Shown here one piece after another: positions 12,294-25,336 of a stretch of 64,000 nt of DNA (position 1 is its first letter; each line of letters starts with the position of its first letter). The DNA comes from Dromaius novaehollandiae (taxonomy: Eukaryota > Chordata > Aves > Casuariiformes > Dromaiidae), in the NCBI RefSeq assembly GCF_036370855.1, contig NC_088100.1, positions 105,580,887 through 105,644,886 of the forward strand. The letters run 5' to 3'. The translations under genes were made by a program, and so were the position numbers. The notes under the pieces were generated by a model, which saw only the letters and a list, made by a program, of their open reading frames with translations, was not told the DNA's origin and made no database searches.

Positions 12294-13473
12294 CATGCAA
12301 AAATACGGTGGCTCTGCGAACAGGAACCAAAACCCTCATATGCTGTGAACTTGGCCCCTCCTGGGGTGTTACAGAAGTGAGAAACTATTCTGCAGCTAAA
12401 TACCATTTGTCTGTCTTAGCAGCATATCCCCGATGAGCTGCAAACACATACGGCTGCAGGAAAAGGGATTTAGGGCATATCACAGCCTGCAGCAGTGGCT
12501 AAGGAGCAGCAGTGTTAGTGCTTTGCAGCTTTGTGGGGCCGTGCCACCCTACGTTTTCTTCCCAACTGTCCCAGGCCTGTCTCTGCTGAGAGTGGCATAG
12601 GTGGGGAATCTGGCTTCTACCTATTATACTATTAATATGGAAATGACTTATTTTTAATTCCTGTTGTTGAGCTCTGTTTTAGTGACCTTATGCCAGTTCC
12701 AAGTATTTAAGAGGATTTTTTCTTTTTTTAAATGACAAGTAATTTTAAGGACTCTTGAGATAACTGCACTTTATCCTAATTATGTATGAAGTGCACCACA
12801 TCTTTGCTATGATTTCAGCTTTATTAGAATGCTCTATGGCTTTCCCGTTGCCCTCACAATTTCTTACACAATACCACCTTTTATGGATATATCTAGAAGA
12901 AGAAACTAGGGCTTTTGAGTAAACTGCAACGTCCTACATCTGTGCAGCTAAGTGTAGATGCTTAAGCAGTACATTCCTACAAGCTGATGTTCCAGACCCT
13001 ATAATTAAATATGACGCTATATTTGGAAGCGATTGTATGTGAAGACAGCACCATATGGAAGGTTCAGTACCACTAAGACTTTCAGTATGGTAATAATAAT
13101 TAAAAAATGATTTTTTTTCATAGTTTTTCTCATGGAAAAAACTAATTTTCTCTTTAAAGGTGATGACCATCTTTGAATCTATTACTCAGATTTCAGCAGC
13201 TACTTTAAATGTGAGACTACAGTGGCATATAGGTATATCTAACACTGTGGTTATTGTGTGTAGAGCAGCAGCAAATTTTTAGGCTAAAGGGGAGGGGAAA
13301 AACAAGACATTGATTTACCAAAGCTGATAAGTTCTCTTTGTTATAGAGTTTTATATATTTTTTTTATATATTTTTTCTGAATGTGCATAATTTCATCATA
13401 TTGAGTAACTGATGAAGCCTGAACTGAGAAACTGTTCTAAATGGCATTCAAGTTAAAATGCTTCTTTTTCTCA

Positions 13474-13530
13474 GCATGTGCACACAAGCATGCACGCACA
13501 AATGTGCATGCACGCACACATACACACACA
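13474..13530. repeat. Alternating purine-pyrimidine CA/TG-rich repeat
   Basis: Imperfect runs of GTGCACACA, GCATGCACGCACA and ACATACACACACA form a nearly continuous alternating tract. It is a microsatellite with Z-DNA-forming potential. Confidence 0.8.
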
Positions 13531-13852
13531 AAAAACAAGTCAATTTTTGGAATATCCCCAGAATCATCTCAAAACAACTGGGATAACAAAGTGCCTCTTT
13601 AAAAGCTAGCTCATCTTTTGTCATGTCTTCCATGAGGGTAATGAGGGGCCGCCTGATTTTCCAGGTCTGTGGATGACTGCAGAGAGACACCTGCTGCACT
13701 GAGCAAAGAGATGACTCTGGAGAAGCACAGGTGATATTTGTGTGAAAGCAAGTCTGCAAGTGCTGCCACTTTCAATGTAAGAGTGTCTCTCCCTAATCTG
13801 GGCTTCCCTTTGGGTTTGCCTTCCCTGACTGCTCTTTCTACCTGTGTTGCAG

Positions 13853-13893
13853 TTTTATTGCCAAGTCACACTGGAAAGCTGGTTAAGGAACAG
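13853..13893 (+). other. Exon-like 41-base segment with strong splice sites
   Basis: On the plus strand, a long pyrimidine tract ending TGTGTTGCAG is followed 41 bases later by a good donor, CAG then GTAAGG. Two of the three frames through it are open. It could be a small exon of a non-coding RNA or of a gene starting at the CpG cluster on the left, but no partner exon is established. Splice-like pairs also arise by chance. Confidence 0.22.
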
Positions 13894-16800
13894 GTAAGGA
13901 AACAAAAGCCCTGTGACAGCAAACAGTGAGTGGAGAAGTCACTTCTTTGCAATGCAGAAGTTACGGCAGTTGCAGATGTGAACACGACTGAGCATACAGA
14001 GGAGTGGGTGGTGGTGGTGGATATCTCACCAAGTAGGTTAACGGCATGTTTTTCACTCTGGGGAGCAGAAGGCACCAGTGTTATGATTTCCAAATCTATG
14101 TACCTGTGAGGATGAATACATTTGGTTACAGTCTCTGAATACTGGTGTTCACAAGTATTGTGTTGCAATCTTCAGATGGGATTTAGAAGGTAAATGTTAT
14201 CAAAATAATACATACGTAATGCTCAGAGATAGAGCCAAGCGTTCAAAACTGAAGCAAAAACACTTACTGTTTCTGAATGATTTCAGACAACTGCAGCAAT
14301 TTATCTTACAGGTACTTCTCCAAAGATATGCTTTGTACAGCCATTTTGCATATTTGTGGCTACTTTACCCTGAAGCACATGGAAAAAACTTTTTAGGAAA
14401 AGTCAATGCTAAAGTCACAACAAAAACCAGTAAAGGGCAGAGGACTATGAAAGTGACTTCACGACAATAACATGGAAAGGGCATTTTAGACACTTTTCCA
14501 ATACAACTGCTGTAGAAACACAGAAGACTGTAATTCAGATGGTGTCATCCATTTTCTTCCACAGTGGTGTAGGGTAGTTCCTCCACATATGGCACCAGGT
14601 GGGGTGATCAGTGAATGTACACTGGCCGTTTCCATCTGGATCTCTAACAAACTGAAAGTCCAGTTTCAAAAGTCTGAAGTAGCAGAGCTTCTGCTATTGC
14701 CTCCCAGAGGTTAGCTTTTTTATATATCCTCTCTCCCTGCTACCAGGAAATTTTCTCTGAGGTCAGTTCCTCAGTCTACAAAAATATTCTTCAAGGATTT
14801 GGGAATACGCATGCTACATAGATACTAACCTCGACATTAGAGAGATCACTTAATTAAGCTATTTTCTCATGGTTCTTCTGGGGTAAAAAATAATAATAAT
14901 AAAAAAGGACCACCAGATGACTGCTAAAATGTGAGCTCTGGAGTTTTAGCCATCTCCAGCTCTCCAGAACTGCTCTGTAACATTCCTGTCTTTCAATACT
15001 GCTTGCCAGTAATGGAAGGCTGGAGCTCTACACCGTGTTGTACTCTCACTAGAGAGTTAGGAAAAGGTTTTTTCACCTCCTTTTGCTGTGATCTCCTGGG
15101 TATTTGTTCCACATTGCCCCAGGAATGAGCCCATTTTCCATTCCAGAGGGAACTGAGGGTTTTGGGTTGCCCTGTTGGTTGACCCACTATAAAGTTGCCT
15201 TTTGAAAACATTTCTGGTTACCAGCCTTGTAAACAGCTACATACAGATTCAGGATTTGCCAGAGAGGAAAGTTTAAATTATTACAAAGAGAAATTATTGC
15301 AAATATGGTTTAAGGTAGAGGAAGAGAAAGATGCCAGTCATTTGTGTAATATTTACCTGCAACAATCTCAGGCTTATTGTAACCATATCCTAAACTGTAA
15401 GTTCACTAACCGTAAATCTTTAATTACATGGTACAAAAGTCCAGGCAGATACAATTTAATCAGTTCAGAGCACATCCAACTAAGGGCTGGTTGTTTAGAT
15501 TGCTAGTACCTAGTCATGTTTATCATACATTTGAATAAAAATAGCTGAAAAAAAATCAGGCTAGACTTTGATGCAAGTAAACATTTAGCAAGAGCCTGAC
15601 TGTATTCCTTTGTGATAGAATTACAATTAACCCGCCTTCATTATCTCCCACTTCCAGAACATAGTGCCCAACACGAAGGCTGGCCTAGCACAATGTGGCA
15701 CCATGTTTTGCCATGTCCAAAGCCTTTGCCACTGAAGCTTGCGAATCTTTCTTTCCTTTGAAGCATAAGATACCTGTAGGTGGCCATTTCTGTACCAAGC
15801 TTGTTTAATGCATTTCAGGCAGCCTTCGTTGTGCCTCGCAGGACTCCACAAGTTTGGCTGCCTTGCAGGGACAGAGACATCCACTCCACTGGGAGTGGGG
15901 AGCGAGGGGACTTGGTGAAAGCTTTGGGGGTGCTCCCTTCTCCACCACCCCTGCTCTTCGGCAAGCTCCCCACCACTACCAGCAAGTGACTAAAGGTCTC
16001 GTGAAGATAATTTGGGCACCAAGGACTTACGAAGCAGAGAATTTTCCACACAAAGCAGTTTCTTTTGATCTCTCCACAACCAGGAAACAATTGAACAGCT
16101 TTGTGCTCATGTATGTGTGTATTTCCACACAACTACTTTCCTTACTTCTTTCCAGTGAGAAAAACAGAGCTTCCTACATTTTGGACAATGATTCTGGTGT
16201 GATAACTGTTGTCGGAAATGCAGCTGCCTGGGGTTTTGTCAAAGGCTCCTTCTTAAATCAATCATTTGGCCCTAAAACTTTCTGGAGGAGTGTTAAGAGG
16301 GGGTAACAGTTGCAATTCATAGTACAGAAGCAATAATGAATATCTTTTGCTCAGTTTACTAGATATCCAATAAGCAAAGCTTCTTTGTCATAAATGTATA
16401 CTTTGTATAAGGTATATCTGTGAGACATCTTTTTTCAGCAATGCTGATGTGTTGATATCTTTTTACAAATGAGTTTTTCAAGACAGACGTAGCTGAACAG
16501 TCCTAAATGATTATATTTAAAATAAAAAAAAATTATTAAACTATATTTACTTCAAATATTTTTAGGGAAAACCTGCTTATTTAAATACCCTGCAAACACT
16601 GAATTTCCTGGTTCTGAAAAAAAGTGAAGAAAAATGCTATTTGCTTTTAGGTAATCGGATTCTGCAGGATCTAATCCTATATCCTATTTATGGCTGTGCT
16701 AGCTATTCAAAATTAAAATGAACCTTTCATCCATGTGTATCATAAATGGGCATTTATCAGGATTATATGATTTTGCAATCCATCTGAATATGTAACCAGA

Positions 16801-18416
16801 ATTTGTTTTCTTTCCGTTTCACTATGTAATTACCATGCAACAATAACAAAAGTGACATGTTTGAAGAACAGATAAAATGCTGTAAATTGGCCAGTAATGG
16901 TGATATTTCCTCATCTTCTGAAAAACCCATTTATTCTCTCTCTCAACAAATCAAGGCATTGTCAGCCCATACTCATCTTGTGGCCAGAGGGGCCCTACCA
17001 ATTTCTGGATGTAAGTGAATACTGGAATGCAGATGAGGCCTACTAACTAAGGCTTTCAACTCAGGCAGCTGGTCTTAGCTTGCCTCAATTTCTAAATCAT
17101 CCATAATGGGGCCAAGACCTCCGAAGCACTAAAAAGAGCGAGCTGACATGCTGGACAAACTGTTAATTTTTTCCTGAAGAAGCTGCTATATTGCACATCT
17201 GTCACTGCTGTGCAGACAATTACTCACATAGTGGAAAAAATCTGCTGCTTGTTTCTAGTATAGTTGTTAACAGACGTAATGGAGAAACACAAGGGTGTGA
17301 GAACCACAACGGGAAGGTTTCGTAGTGCTCTTGCCAACGGCTTGCTCCTTTTGTAAAGTTGTATTTAGAAATTAAAACATTTGAAAATATTATATACTCC
17401 ACAGCGTGCAGAATCAGAACTGCTACAATTAAAAGGCATACCTTAAGTCATCTGATATTCTCTAGCTATATTAGAGATATAAGTTGCGACAATTTTTGTA
17501 CCTCAACTACTATCTCCCCTTAAAAGCTGCCTCTGAAATTGTTGCATTGCTTGGTAACACACTCAGGTAAGAAATTCAGACAGCTTCATTACAAAAAGAA
17601 AAACACAACAATCAAGTTGAATAGGAATAAGCCTGCTGAAAATGTTGTATTTTTATGTCATATTTCTTAAATATCTATTATAACTAACACTGAAAAATGC
17701 TTAATTGTAAAACTTCCACAAATTTTAGTGCAAGAGGTGCTCAAGCTATCAGCAGTAATCGTTCTCACCTGAGAGGGGAAAATGATTGTTGAAACGATTG
17801 CCAAAGGTAGAAGGCAGGGGCAGTCAGCCAGGTTGCATTCTGTCCTGGAGAGTACTGGGAGCAGAATATGGAGCTATTCAATGAATAAGAGAAGTAACCA
17901 GGTAAGCACTCACAATAGCATTCTTCAAGGATGGTAAAGGAACCCATAAAAATTAGAATTTTGGAGCAAGATAAGCACACTGGTCATTATGTGTTTACAT
18001 TAAGTATTGACTAAAGAAAAGCTGACCTATGGAACAGTTTCAAATATTTTGGTTACTAAATCAGTTTATAAAATGACGAAAACATCATCAAGTACTCTAC
18101 CAAACCTTCCTGAAGGCTCAGTAAGCTCCTGCTGGCCTGTTGTGTTTTCTCTTTGTTTAATAGGTTTCATTATTTGCACACCAACCCAAGCATGCTCCAG
18201 GCCCAATTCTGCCAACCCCAAACTTTCAAGAGCCTTGAGTCAGAACTCCTTTTCCACTTCTATGAATTAATAATTTCAATTCAAAATAATTAAATGAATT
18301 AAGAAAATAAAATATTACCTTCATTGCTCTTTCTCCTTTCTTCTGGCACTGGAACACAAAAGACACAAATTGGTCATATTCTTGAGGTAAGACGTTACAA
18401 CATAACACACGATCAA

Positions 18417-18434
18417 GGGGCGGGGGGCGGGGGA
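18417..18434. repeat. G-rich run with three G tracts
   Basis: GGGGCGGGGGGCGGGGG in AT-rich surroundings. It is short of four well-spaced tracts, so quadruplex formation is uncertain. Confidence 0.75.
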
Positions 18435-20541
18435 GTGGTTTAAGCAAAACATCCAGTATTAGGGAAGTCTCCCAGAACACTATGTAAGACATGACCGCCA
18501 GGCCCCAAATAAGGTTGAAATAAACCCAAAATGCAAATCCATTTTTAAGGAGGAAAGGCTGATACCCAGTTTGTGCATCACCACTTCAACTGTGAAAAAG
18601 AAGCAGGCAGTCCTAGACGAAAGGCCAGCAGTGGGGGAGAATGTGCAGCTGAAAATAGGACTACAATAAATACCTCACATTCTGCTGGAAAATTAAAGAA
18701 TCATCGAAGAACACTCTTCTGCTGCAGAGCAGGTGATGTCTGTGAACTGGAGGATGATTTATGCTGTCTGACAACTCAAAGACAGAAGACAACTCTAATG
18801 TACAGATAAAACCAAAAGTAGCAATAGTAGATCATACCCTTGGCAGTTAATGGCACTGTGTTGCTGGAGAGAAATCTGGATCTACTTAAAATGTCAGGTG
18901 TATAAGGTAATGAGCCTGTGCTTAGTAGTAGACCAGCAGAAGGAGGCCGTGTGATCCATTTACCAGTTGATTATATATTACCACAAACCTACTAAATAAA
19001 AAAGTATTTAATACCAGCTGACTCAGAAAAAATGGTAACACCCAACGCTTTCAGGAAAGCTGTTCATAGAAACAAAAATTGTCTGACATTAAATGAACAT
19101 CTTAAAATAAAATAAAGACTATGAAGAAGAGTTAAAAATCAAAACAAACTAAGAGGATATATCACTTACTGAAGTTAACAGTGACGAGAAACTGTCAGTA
19201 TATGTCCTTTTAAAAGAGGCTTTAATATTTACTGGGAATGGTTGTGACAGTGAAAAATGGCAAAGAAGGAAACACAACTTTCACCTGTGTCTTTAACGGC
19301 TCCCGCCTGATCAGTAGATAATGCCTGTGACATTAGGCTAATCATTTAAAAGGACATCATCAATTTAATGCTTTCTTCAACAGGAGACTACTGCTTCAAG
19401 TAACACCCAAGGTGACTAGATCTGGAAAGATAAGGGAATCAAAAGTCTTGATTTTTGGGTAGTTATTACTTCACATGCCTCACACCATCACACAAAGTCA
19501 GACTTTCATTTTTCCTTTTTGTTTACGGTGGTCTAATTGCATTGATTTGCCACATATATGACCTAAAAATACATCCTGTTTCAATAGCTGCTGAACAGTG
19601 ACAGTGTCCTCTTGCTGTTAGCATGCTTTACTGTGAAGGATCCAAATGATCTCAACCTAAGTGAGCTGCATTTGTAATACCTACAGTAAGTGAAGGAAAG
19701 AGAGGCTGATCTGGAGCAGACAGGAAATTTTGGCCAAGATCCTGCATGATCTCCCCGATCACATACATTCCTGACTTTCACTTTTTCCTTCTCTTCACTA
19801 CTGTTTACTGCAAGAAATAGCAGCTGAATCTGGCCCTATATGATTGAGAGGAGAGCTCTCATTCATTGTGTGCTTTAGAAACTGCCTTTCCTACAGGGAA
19901 ATTTCTTCAGACTATTTCTATCCAAAGGTATTTTTCAGAAACAATTAGGATCACAAAGGTGGTATATAAAATGTCACAGAATTTTTCTATGGCTTGAAAA
20001 ATAATTATCAGCTTATTTGCATTGTTAAACGTTAATTAGCTATGAATGGTAATTTTTTTTAACACTGCAATACTTCAATTTCTCATTACAAAATAATTTC
20101 AGCTCTATTAATTAGTTCTAACAGTAACTCATAGTAATGGATGACACCTTAAGTGAGCTATTAAATGCACTTTACCACTGATTAGGAAGAAGACAACTAA
20201 AAAAACCCAGGAAGGTTTACATAAAGACGGAATATGAAACAATACATTACAGATTTATTGACCTCCATGGAAGCAACTCATGTTAAGTAATGTGGGTTGG
20301 CAGAATCAAAAGTTTTGTCACAGCTCTGCGAGGTATGTGGGTTGAGAATTTTAACAAATGGCCTAGCATTTATCAATTGTTTTCATTGTTTTCCTTTTCA
20401 TTTTCATAACTTTATCTATACAGAGCTACATGTACAGGTATGCCTAATGTGTTCGCTTGTGTATACACACACGTGTAGACAAATAGATTCATTTTCTCAG
20501 CTACAGAGGAAAACATCATACGTATTTTTTAGTTTTGCCTT

Positions 20542-20575
20542 TCCAAAGATGGCTCAGGTCCAAAGATGGCTCAGG
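20542..20575. repeat. Tandem duplication of 17 bases
   Basis: TCCAAAGATGGCTCAGG occurs twice with no gap and no mismatch, which suggests a recent slippage event. Confidence 0.9.
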
Positions 20576-23500
20576 AAACAATCTGGTTCTGGCCGAATTC
20601 TTTGAACAGCCACTATCCTGGATCGAGACTAGAAGAATCACAAGATATCCCCTCACCATTACAGTGTAACTTTTTTGCTATGGTCCAGTATAATCAATTT
20701 TGTAGTGATTTATTAGGAGAGATTCCTATCTCAAACCATTGCCTAAAAATCTCTATCTGTAACTGATCCTTCATGCCAAGTGTATGAACATCACATGAAG
20801 TATGCTCTTCTTCCATAGTAAAATGGCAGCCTGTGCTAGGAACAAAAGCTATGCTGTGGCATGTAAACCCCATGATCAGAACATGTGACCTTTCTGGAAA
20901 GCCAAATCTGTACATACTAGGAGTTCATTGACAGTATGCATCAGAAACTGGTGCTTCCGCACGCTCATCTTTAAGCTCGAAGTGGTCAGACCTGTAGAAC
21001 TCAATGTGCCACTGGTCAATGGGGTTAGCATTCAGAGACCACACTACAAAACACCTCTTGTTGTGGCTGTAATGATCCAGAACTAGACACCAAATTTTTC
21101 ATTGTGAAGACGACTGACATTTTAAACTTGCTGTAACAGATAACATAGTTACTACAGGGGATAGCTTCATCTTAGAAGCTGTGTCCCACAGCACATTTCA
21201 ACAATTCAAAAATAAGTTTTAGAGCAAGAATGTGTTTTTCAAAACATATTTTGTTGCACTGACGCTCCAAAGGCCTGCTGCATAACTGGGAGTTTCCAGA
21301 ACTTCCCAGATACCAGGTCCCTGGCAGAAAGCTTGTTCAATCCTACCTCCCCAGCCTCATAACCAATATGGATCTAAAGGAACTGGAGACATGGAAAATG
21401 CTGCCAGAGCAGCCTTCATGATGGAGCTACACCAGAACTATGAAGGATACAAGGTTATTTCAACAAAACATTTGACTTTGCTGAATAAACATTTTCTGGC
21501 AAAAATTTTCTTACTCTTTGGATGCGTACAGAATGCAGATCACATATGACAGTAGCTAGATAATAATGTTTTTTTCCTTGGAAGATGCTAATTTGGTACA
21601 CCACAGTATAAATTCAGAATTTCCTCTGTTGAATTTAAACTGAAGAAGTGAAGGTCATAATCAGAGGCAGCCTACTTGGTGCAAAGCACCCCTCTTACCA
21701 GCTCTCCAAAAGCCTTGAATATTGTTCACGGACTCTGTATATTCAAAAGGGAAGAAGGCTATAAAAGGCATATTTCAGAATGTTACCATTAGACACGTGC
21801 AACAGGCAAATATCAAGTGCTGAGGCTACAATTTACAAGCCTGAACCCTGACAACTATTCTCCATGACCTTCACGGGAAAACCCTATGCCTACTGAAAAC
21901 ACCTCAGATAGGTACAATGTAAAATCTGAAAGATAAGAGGATCCTCTAGATGGTAAATTCTCTTCTGTTCCAACATTTTTGCAAGTGGCACTATTCCTAG
22001 ATTTTTTGTTCTACTTAATTCCTGGCCAAGAGCTACTGTTTAATTGTTGACCTATTTTGGTTGGTAGAAACAGAGGTAAAAATTGCTTAAATTCAGTTAT
22101 TCAGGACCATAATTTTACTAGTATTCATATGCTCACTGACAAAAAGTAGATAAAAAATAAATCAACTTACACACTAGCGTGATTATAAAGGCAACCTGGT
22201 AATTGTGTTATTTATTATTTGCATAACATTAAGAAAACTCTTTAAATTAGTATTGGTTCATTCTCAAAATCTCTTATTTCTGTAACAAGGGATATAGTAG
22301 AGTGTAAAAAAGAAATCTATAGCAGATTACAAAAGTGTTCTCTCACATAATGAACTACTTGAGTTTAATGCAAATCAACATACTGAGTATCATTGGTATT
22401 CATGTTCTAGAGAGTTACACATCTATTATTAGCTGTACTTCTGTATTTATCCTTTATGTTGTAGATCATATCTTTTACTAACAGCAATGAGAGGGCTGGC
22501 ATCACACGTACTAAAATTTTGACATTCAGAAGATTTTAGACATAATACTACACTTATTTCACAAATGGCAGAACATTTAGATGCTTGAGGTAACCTGGAA
22601 CATTTGAAAGGGGGAAAAAAAAAAAGCAACACAAGTGAAATTCAAACAATTCTGCAGACTTGAAACCAGAAGTACAGCACTGGAATTGTGCAACTTGCTA
22701 TTTGCAAATGCACCAGTAGGGATTTTTGTGCCTTCCACCACAAAATTCTGTAAGAAAACAGCTAAGTTTGTGCAAGAGACAGATCAATGAGAGTCTGGTG
22801 AACAGCACTAAAGGTCATCAAAGAAATCTAGGACCAAATGCATAAATGCCATGTGGAAGGAAAACCTGAAAATTGTTAGTCCTCATTCTTAAAAGAATTT
22901 TCTTGCATTACTGAAATCTACCTTATATGACAATTCATTGAAACCAGTTTGTAGTCACTTTCTAAAAAATTAAAAGTAAACTAAAAAATTCACAGCCCAT
23001 TAAAACAGAAAACAAAACTCCTGGGATCTGACAATCAGGGAGCTTAGTGATGTCCACACCAATAACAACAGATGTTTGAGAAGAAGACAGAGGACAGTGG
23101 ACAAGCACAGAATAAGCTGACTAAACTGATGGAATAAACTGACTAAGCTGACTCGCTGAGAAAGTTTGAAGGATTCAAAGAAGCATGACAGGTCTAATTT
23201 ATCCCAGGTACTAAAATTGTAAGTAACCTTCATAAGCGGGTCAAAATGTTTTGTCTGTTTTGCCAAGTACTTTGACTCAATATCCTGTGGCACTGAGCTT
23301 CCTGCGTTGTGTGTCTCTTAATCACTTTTAATAGTAGACTAAATGTAAATTAAAATGACTTTTATTTCTTTTTGGACACTTTTTGATTGTACATTGGAGA
23401 AAATAATACTTGGGAGACTTACATTTTCCATCTGTATACTTCTAAAGTATGTTCTTCTTTCCTTATCTGCCTCCTAATTTAAGAGAGAGAGTCTCAGAAG

Positions 23501-23637
23501 TGATTTTGATCCCTTTTGTTATCTACAGTTTTTACATTTCTGCTATACTGGTTTTGAATTGAAACAATTTCATATTTATCTCTTCCCCTTTTTCTTGCTC
23601 ATTTGCTGGAATGAAAGAGTACACAACACAGAGAATC

Positions 23638-23677
23638 AAATACCTGAAACCTGCATTAAATACCTGAAACCTGCATT
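23638..23677. repeat. Tandem duplication of 20 bases
   Basis: AAATACCTGAAACCTGCATT occurs twice in direct succession without change, which suggests a recent local duplication. Confidence 0.92.
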
Positions 23678-24261
23678 GGATAACTGCCTGATGGTGCAGA
23701 CTGTGGCCCCGGGAACCTGCTGTGAGCTGTTCATCGTGTGGTACTTTGAGTTGTGTAAAATGGATAGCTCCCAGCTTGAACCGGCACCCTGACCAGACTC
23801 CCTACATTGCCGGGGTGTACTGTGCTTGGTACTGATGTGACCTGGCAGATAACGTTGGGGCTATTTAAAGGGTGTTTGTATGTACTGCACAAATGAATAG
23901 GATGTGCTGTACACCTGTTTTTCTCTCATTACATGCAGTTACATGGTTTGGTCATGTGGGTTCACATCTTTTTTTCCTCTAAGTACCCCTAAGGTTCCCC
24001 AGATGTTGTGTGTAAGCACAGACTTGAATCTGTGGTATTAATGTGAGGTGAGGTTGCACCCAGCAGAAAGCGCAGGTAGACCTATATAAACCAGATGCCA
24101 ACCTGCAAGTTACAGCAGTCAAACAGCTGCTCTAATGAAACTTCATGTTGAAGATGGGCCAGCATGACCCAGCAAAGTGGCTGTTGACTCTAGGGATTTT
24201 ATGTCAGTCTGATGCCATGGAAAACTGAGACCCTGTATCAGTTACAGAGAAGGAAGTTAAA

Positions 24262-24391
24262 GCCCTAATCTGCAGACACTTGCATACATGCTTATTTTTA
24301 GATCTATGAAGTACCGTACATCTTGAGGTCAATGAAGATACTTTTGTGCAGAAAGCATTACATATCTTTCAGTTTTCACCATTTTAGGGCC
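24262..24391. mobile_element. Decayed palindromic interspersed repeat
   Basis: The left arm reads CTGCAGACACTTGCATACAT followed by GCTTATTTTTA. It resembles the recalled sauropsid repeat pattern of CTGCAAACACTTACACACAT followed by GCTTAACTTTA. The centre, GAGGTCAATGAAGATACT, resembles its GAAGTCAATGGGACTACT core. GCCCT near 24262 and AGGGC near 24386 fit its short inverted ends. It is non-autonomous and much mutated. Confidence 0.45.
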
Positions 24392-25315
24392 AGGCGAAAG
24401 AGAGGGGCCAATGCAACAGTTCAACCAGGCTTAAGAGGTTTCAAGTTTTAGGTATCAAAATCTCTTAAGATAACTGATGAAAGTAACAGTAGGGCAGTTA
24501 AAAACTGGCCTAGTGAGGTACAGAAAAACAACCTCACCTGACCAGTCTAAAAGACAGAAAATGCTGAGTATTATCACTTAGCACATACATAGGGTTATGC
24601 TTTTTCAGAAAAATATACAAGAATTAAGGATAAAAGGCAACGCTAAAGGCTTACAGAAGAATTAAGCTGAGCATTTCTATGTTCAAATATTCTAAATGAT
24701 AATCTCACGTTAATAATCTCTTGTATTCACATATTTAACCAGTGTAAATATATTACAACAAAACATACATTACTCAAAGACTAATGAATTATATTCAATT
24801 TCAGAGGTCAGACTCCCCAACACTCAAATTCCTCAAAGCAACACTATAAGCAGTCAGGCCAAAATCATAATGTTCTATAGATAGAATATTTCATATGAAT
24901 TCAAACCTCTTTTCATAGTTTATAATCACAGTTCTCACAGATGTAGGAGATCAAGTTTACAGAATCCTAGTGATTTGGAGCCTTTTATTTAAAGATTGAA
25001 ATTCAAGCAATCTATTAGCGTGGTCAAAATATTTCCAATATGAGTTTTGTTTTAGGACAGGAGGAAAGAATTGCAGGAAGCTGATTTCTACTAGAAGCTA
25101 CTAGAGTCAGTCCACCTACTACTTGTCACTCAGTCATGACTTCTTGAAACTCTTGAAACAATTACCATTGCCCTGGTAATGTTTTCCACAATACCTCAAA
25201 GCAGGCTTACATTAAAAACAGACTTGTGTAGTTGATAGTTTTACCAGACAAACTCTCTTATAGTGTAAATACAGCTTTTATCAATCTGTCCTGGTAAAGT
25301 TTATAGTTTCTCTAG

Positions 25316-25336
25316 CAAACAAACAAACAAACAAAC
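25316..25336. repeat. (CAAA)5 microsatellite
   Basis: Five perfect CAAA units followed by C. Confidence 0.92.

Larger units (their letters stand above)
12294..24261. other. Non-coding intergenic or intronic stretch
   Basis: It contains the CA/TG-rich repeat, the exon-like segment at 13853-13893, a G-rich run and a 17-base tandem duplication. A perfect octamer ATTTGCAT sits at 20015-20022. The 150-codon open frame at 15854-16306 does not look like protein. No gene is supported. Confidence 0.5.

Noticed and set aside
15854..16306. 150-codon plus-strand open frame, the longest in the window
   Set aside because: No recognisable domain, irregular composition, no suitable flanking splice sites or promoter. 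An open frame of this length can arise by chance in 64 kb on six frames.
24080..24095. TATATAAA box-like motif
   Set aside because: No CpG, no initiator and no transcript evidence. TATA-like words are common in this AT-rich window.
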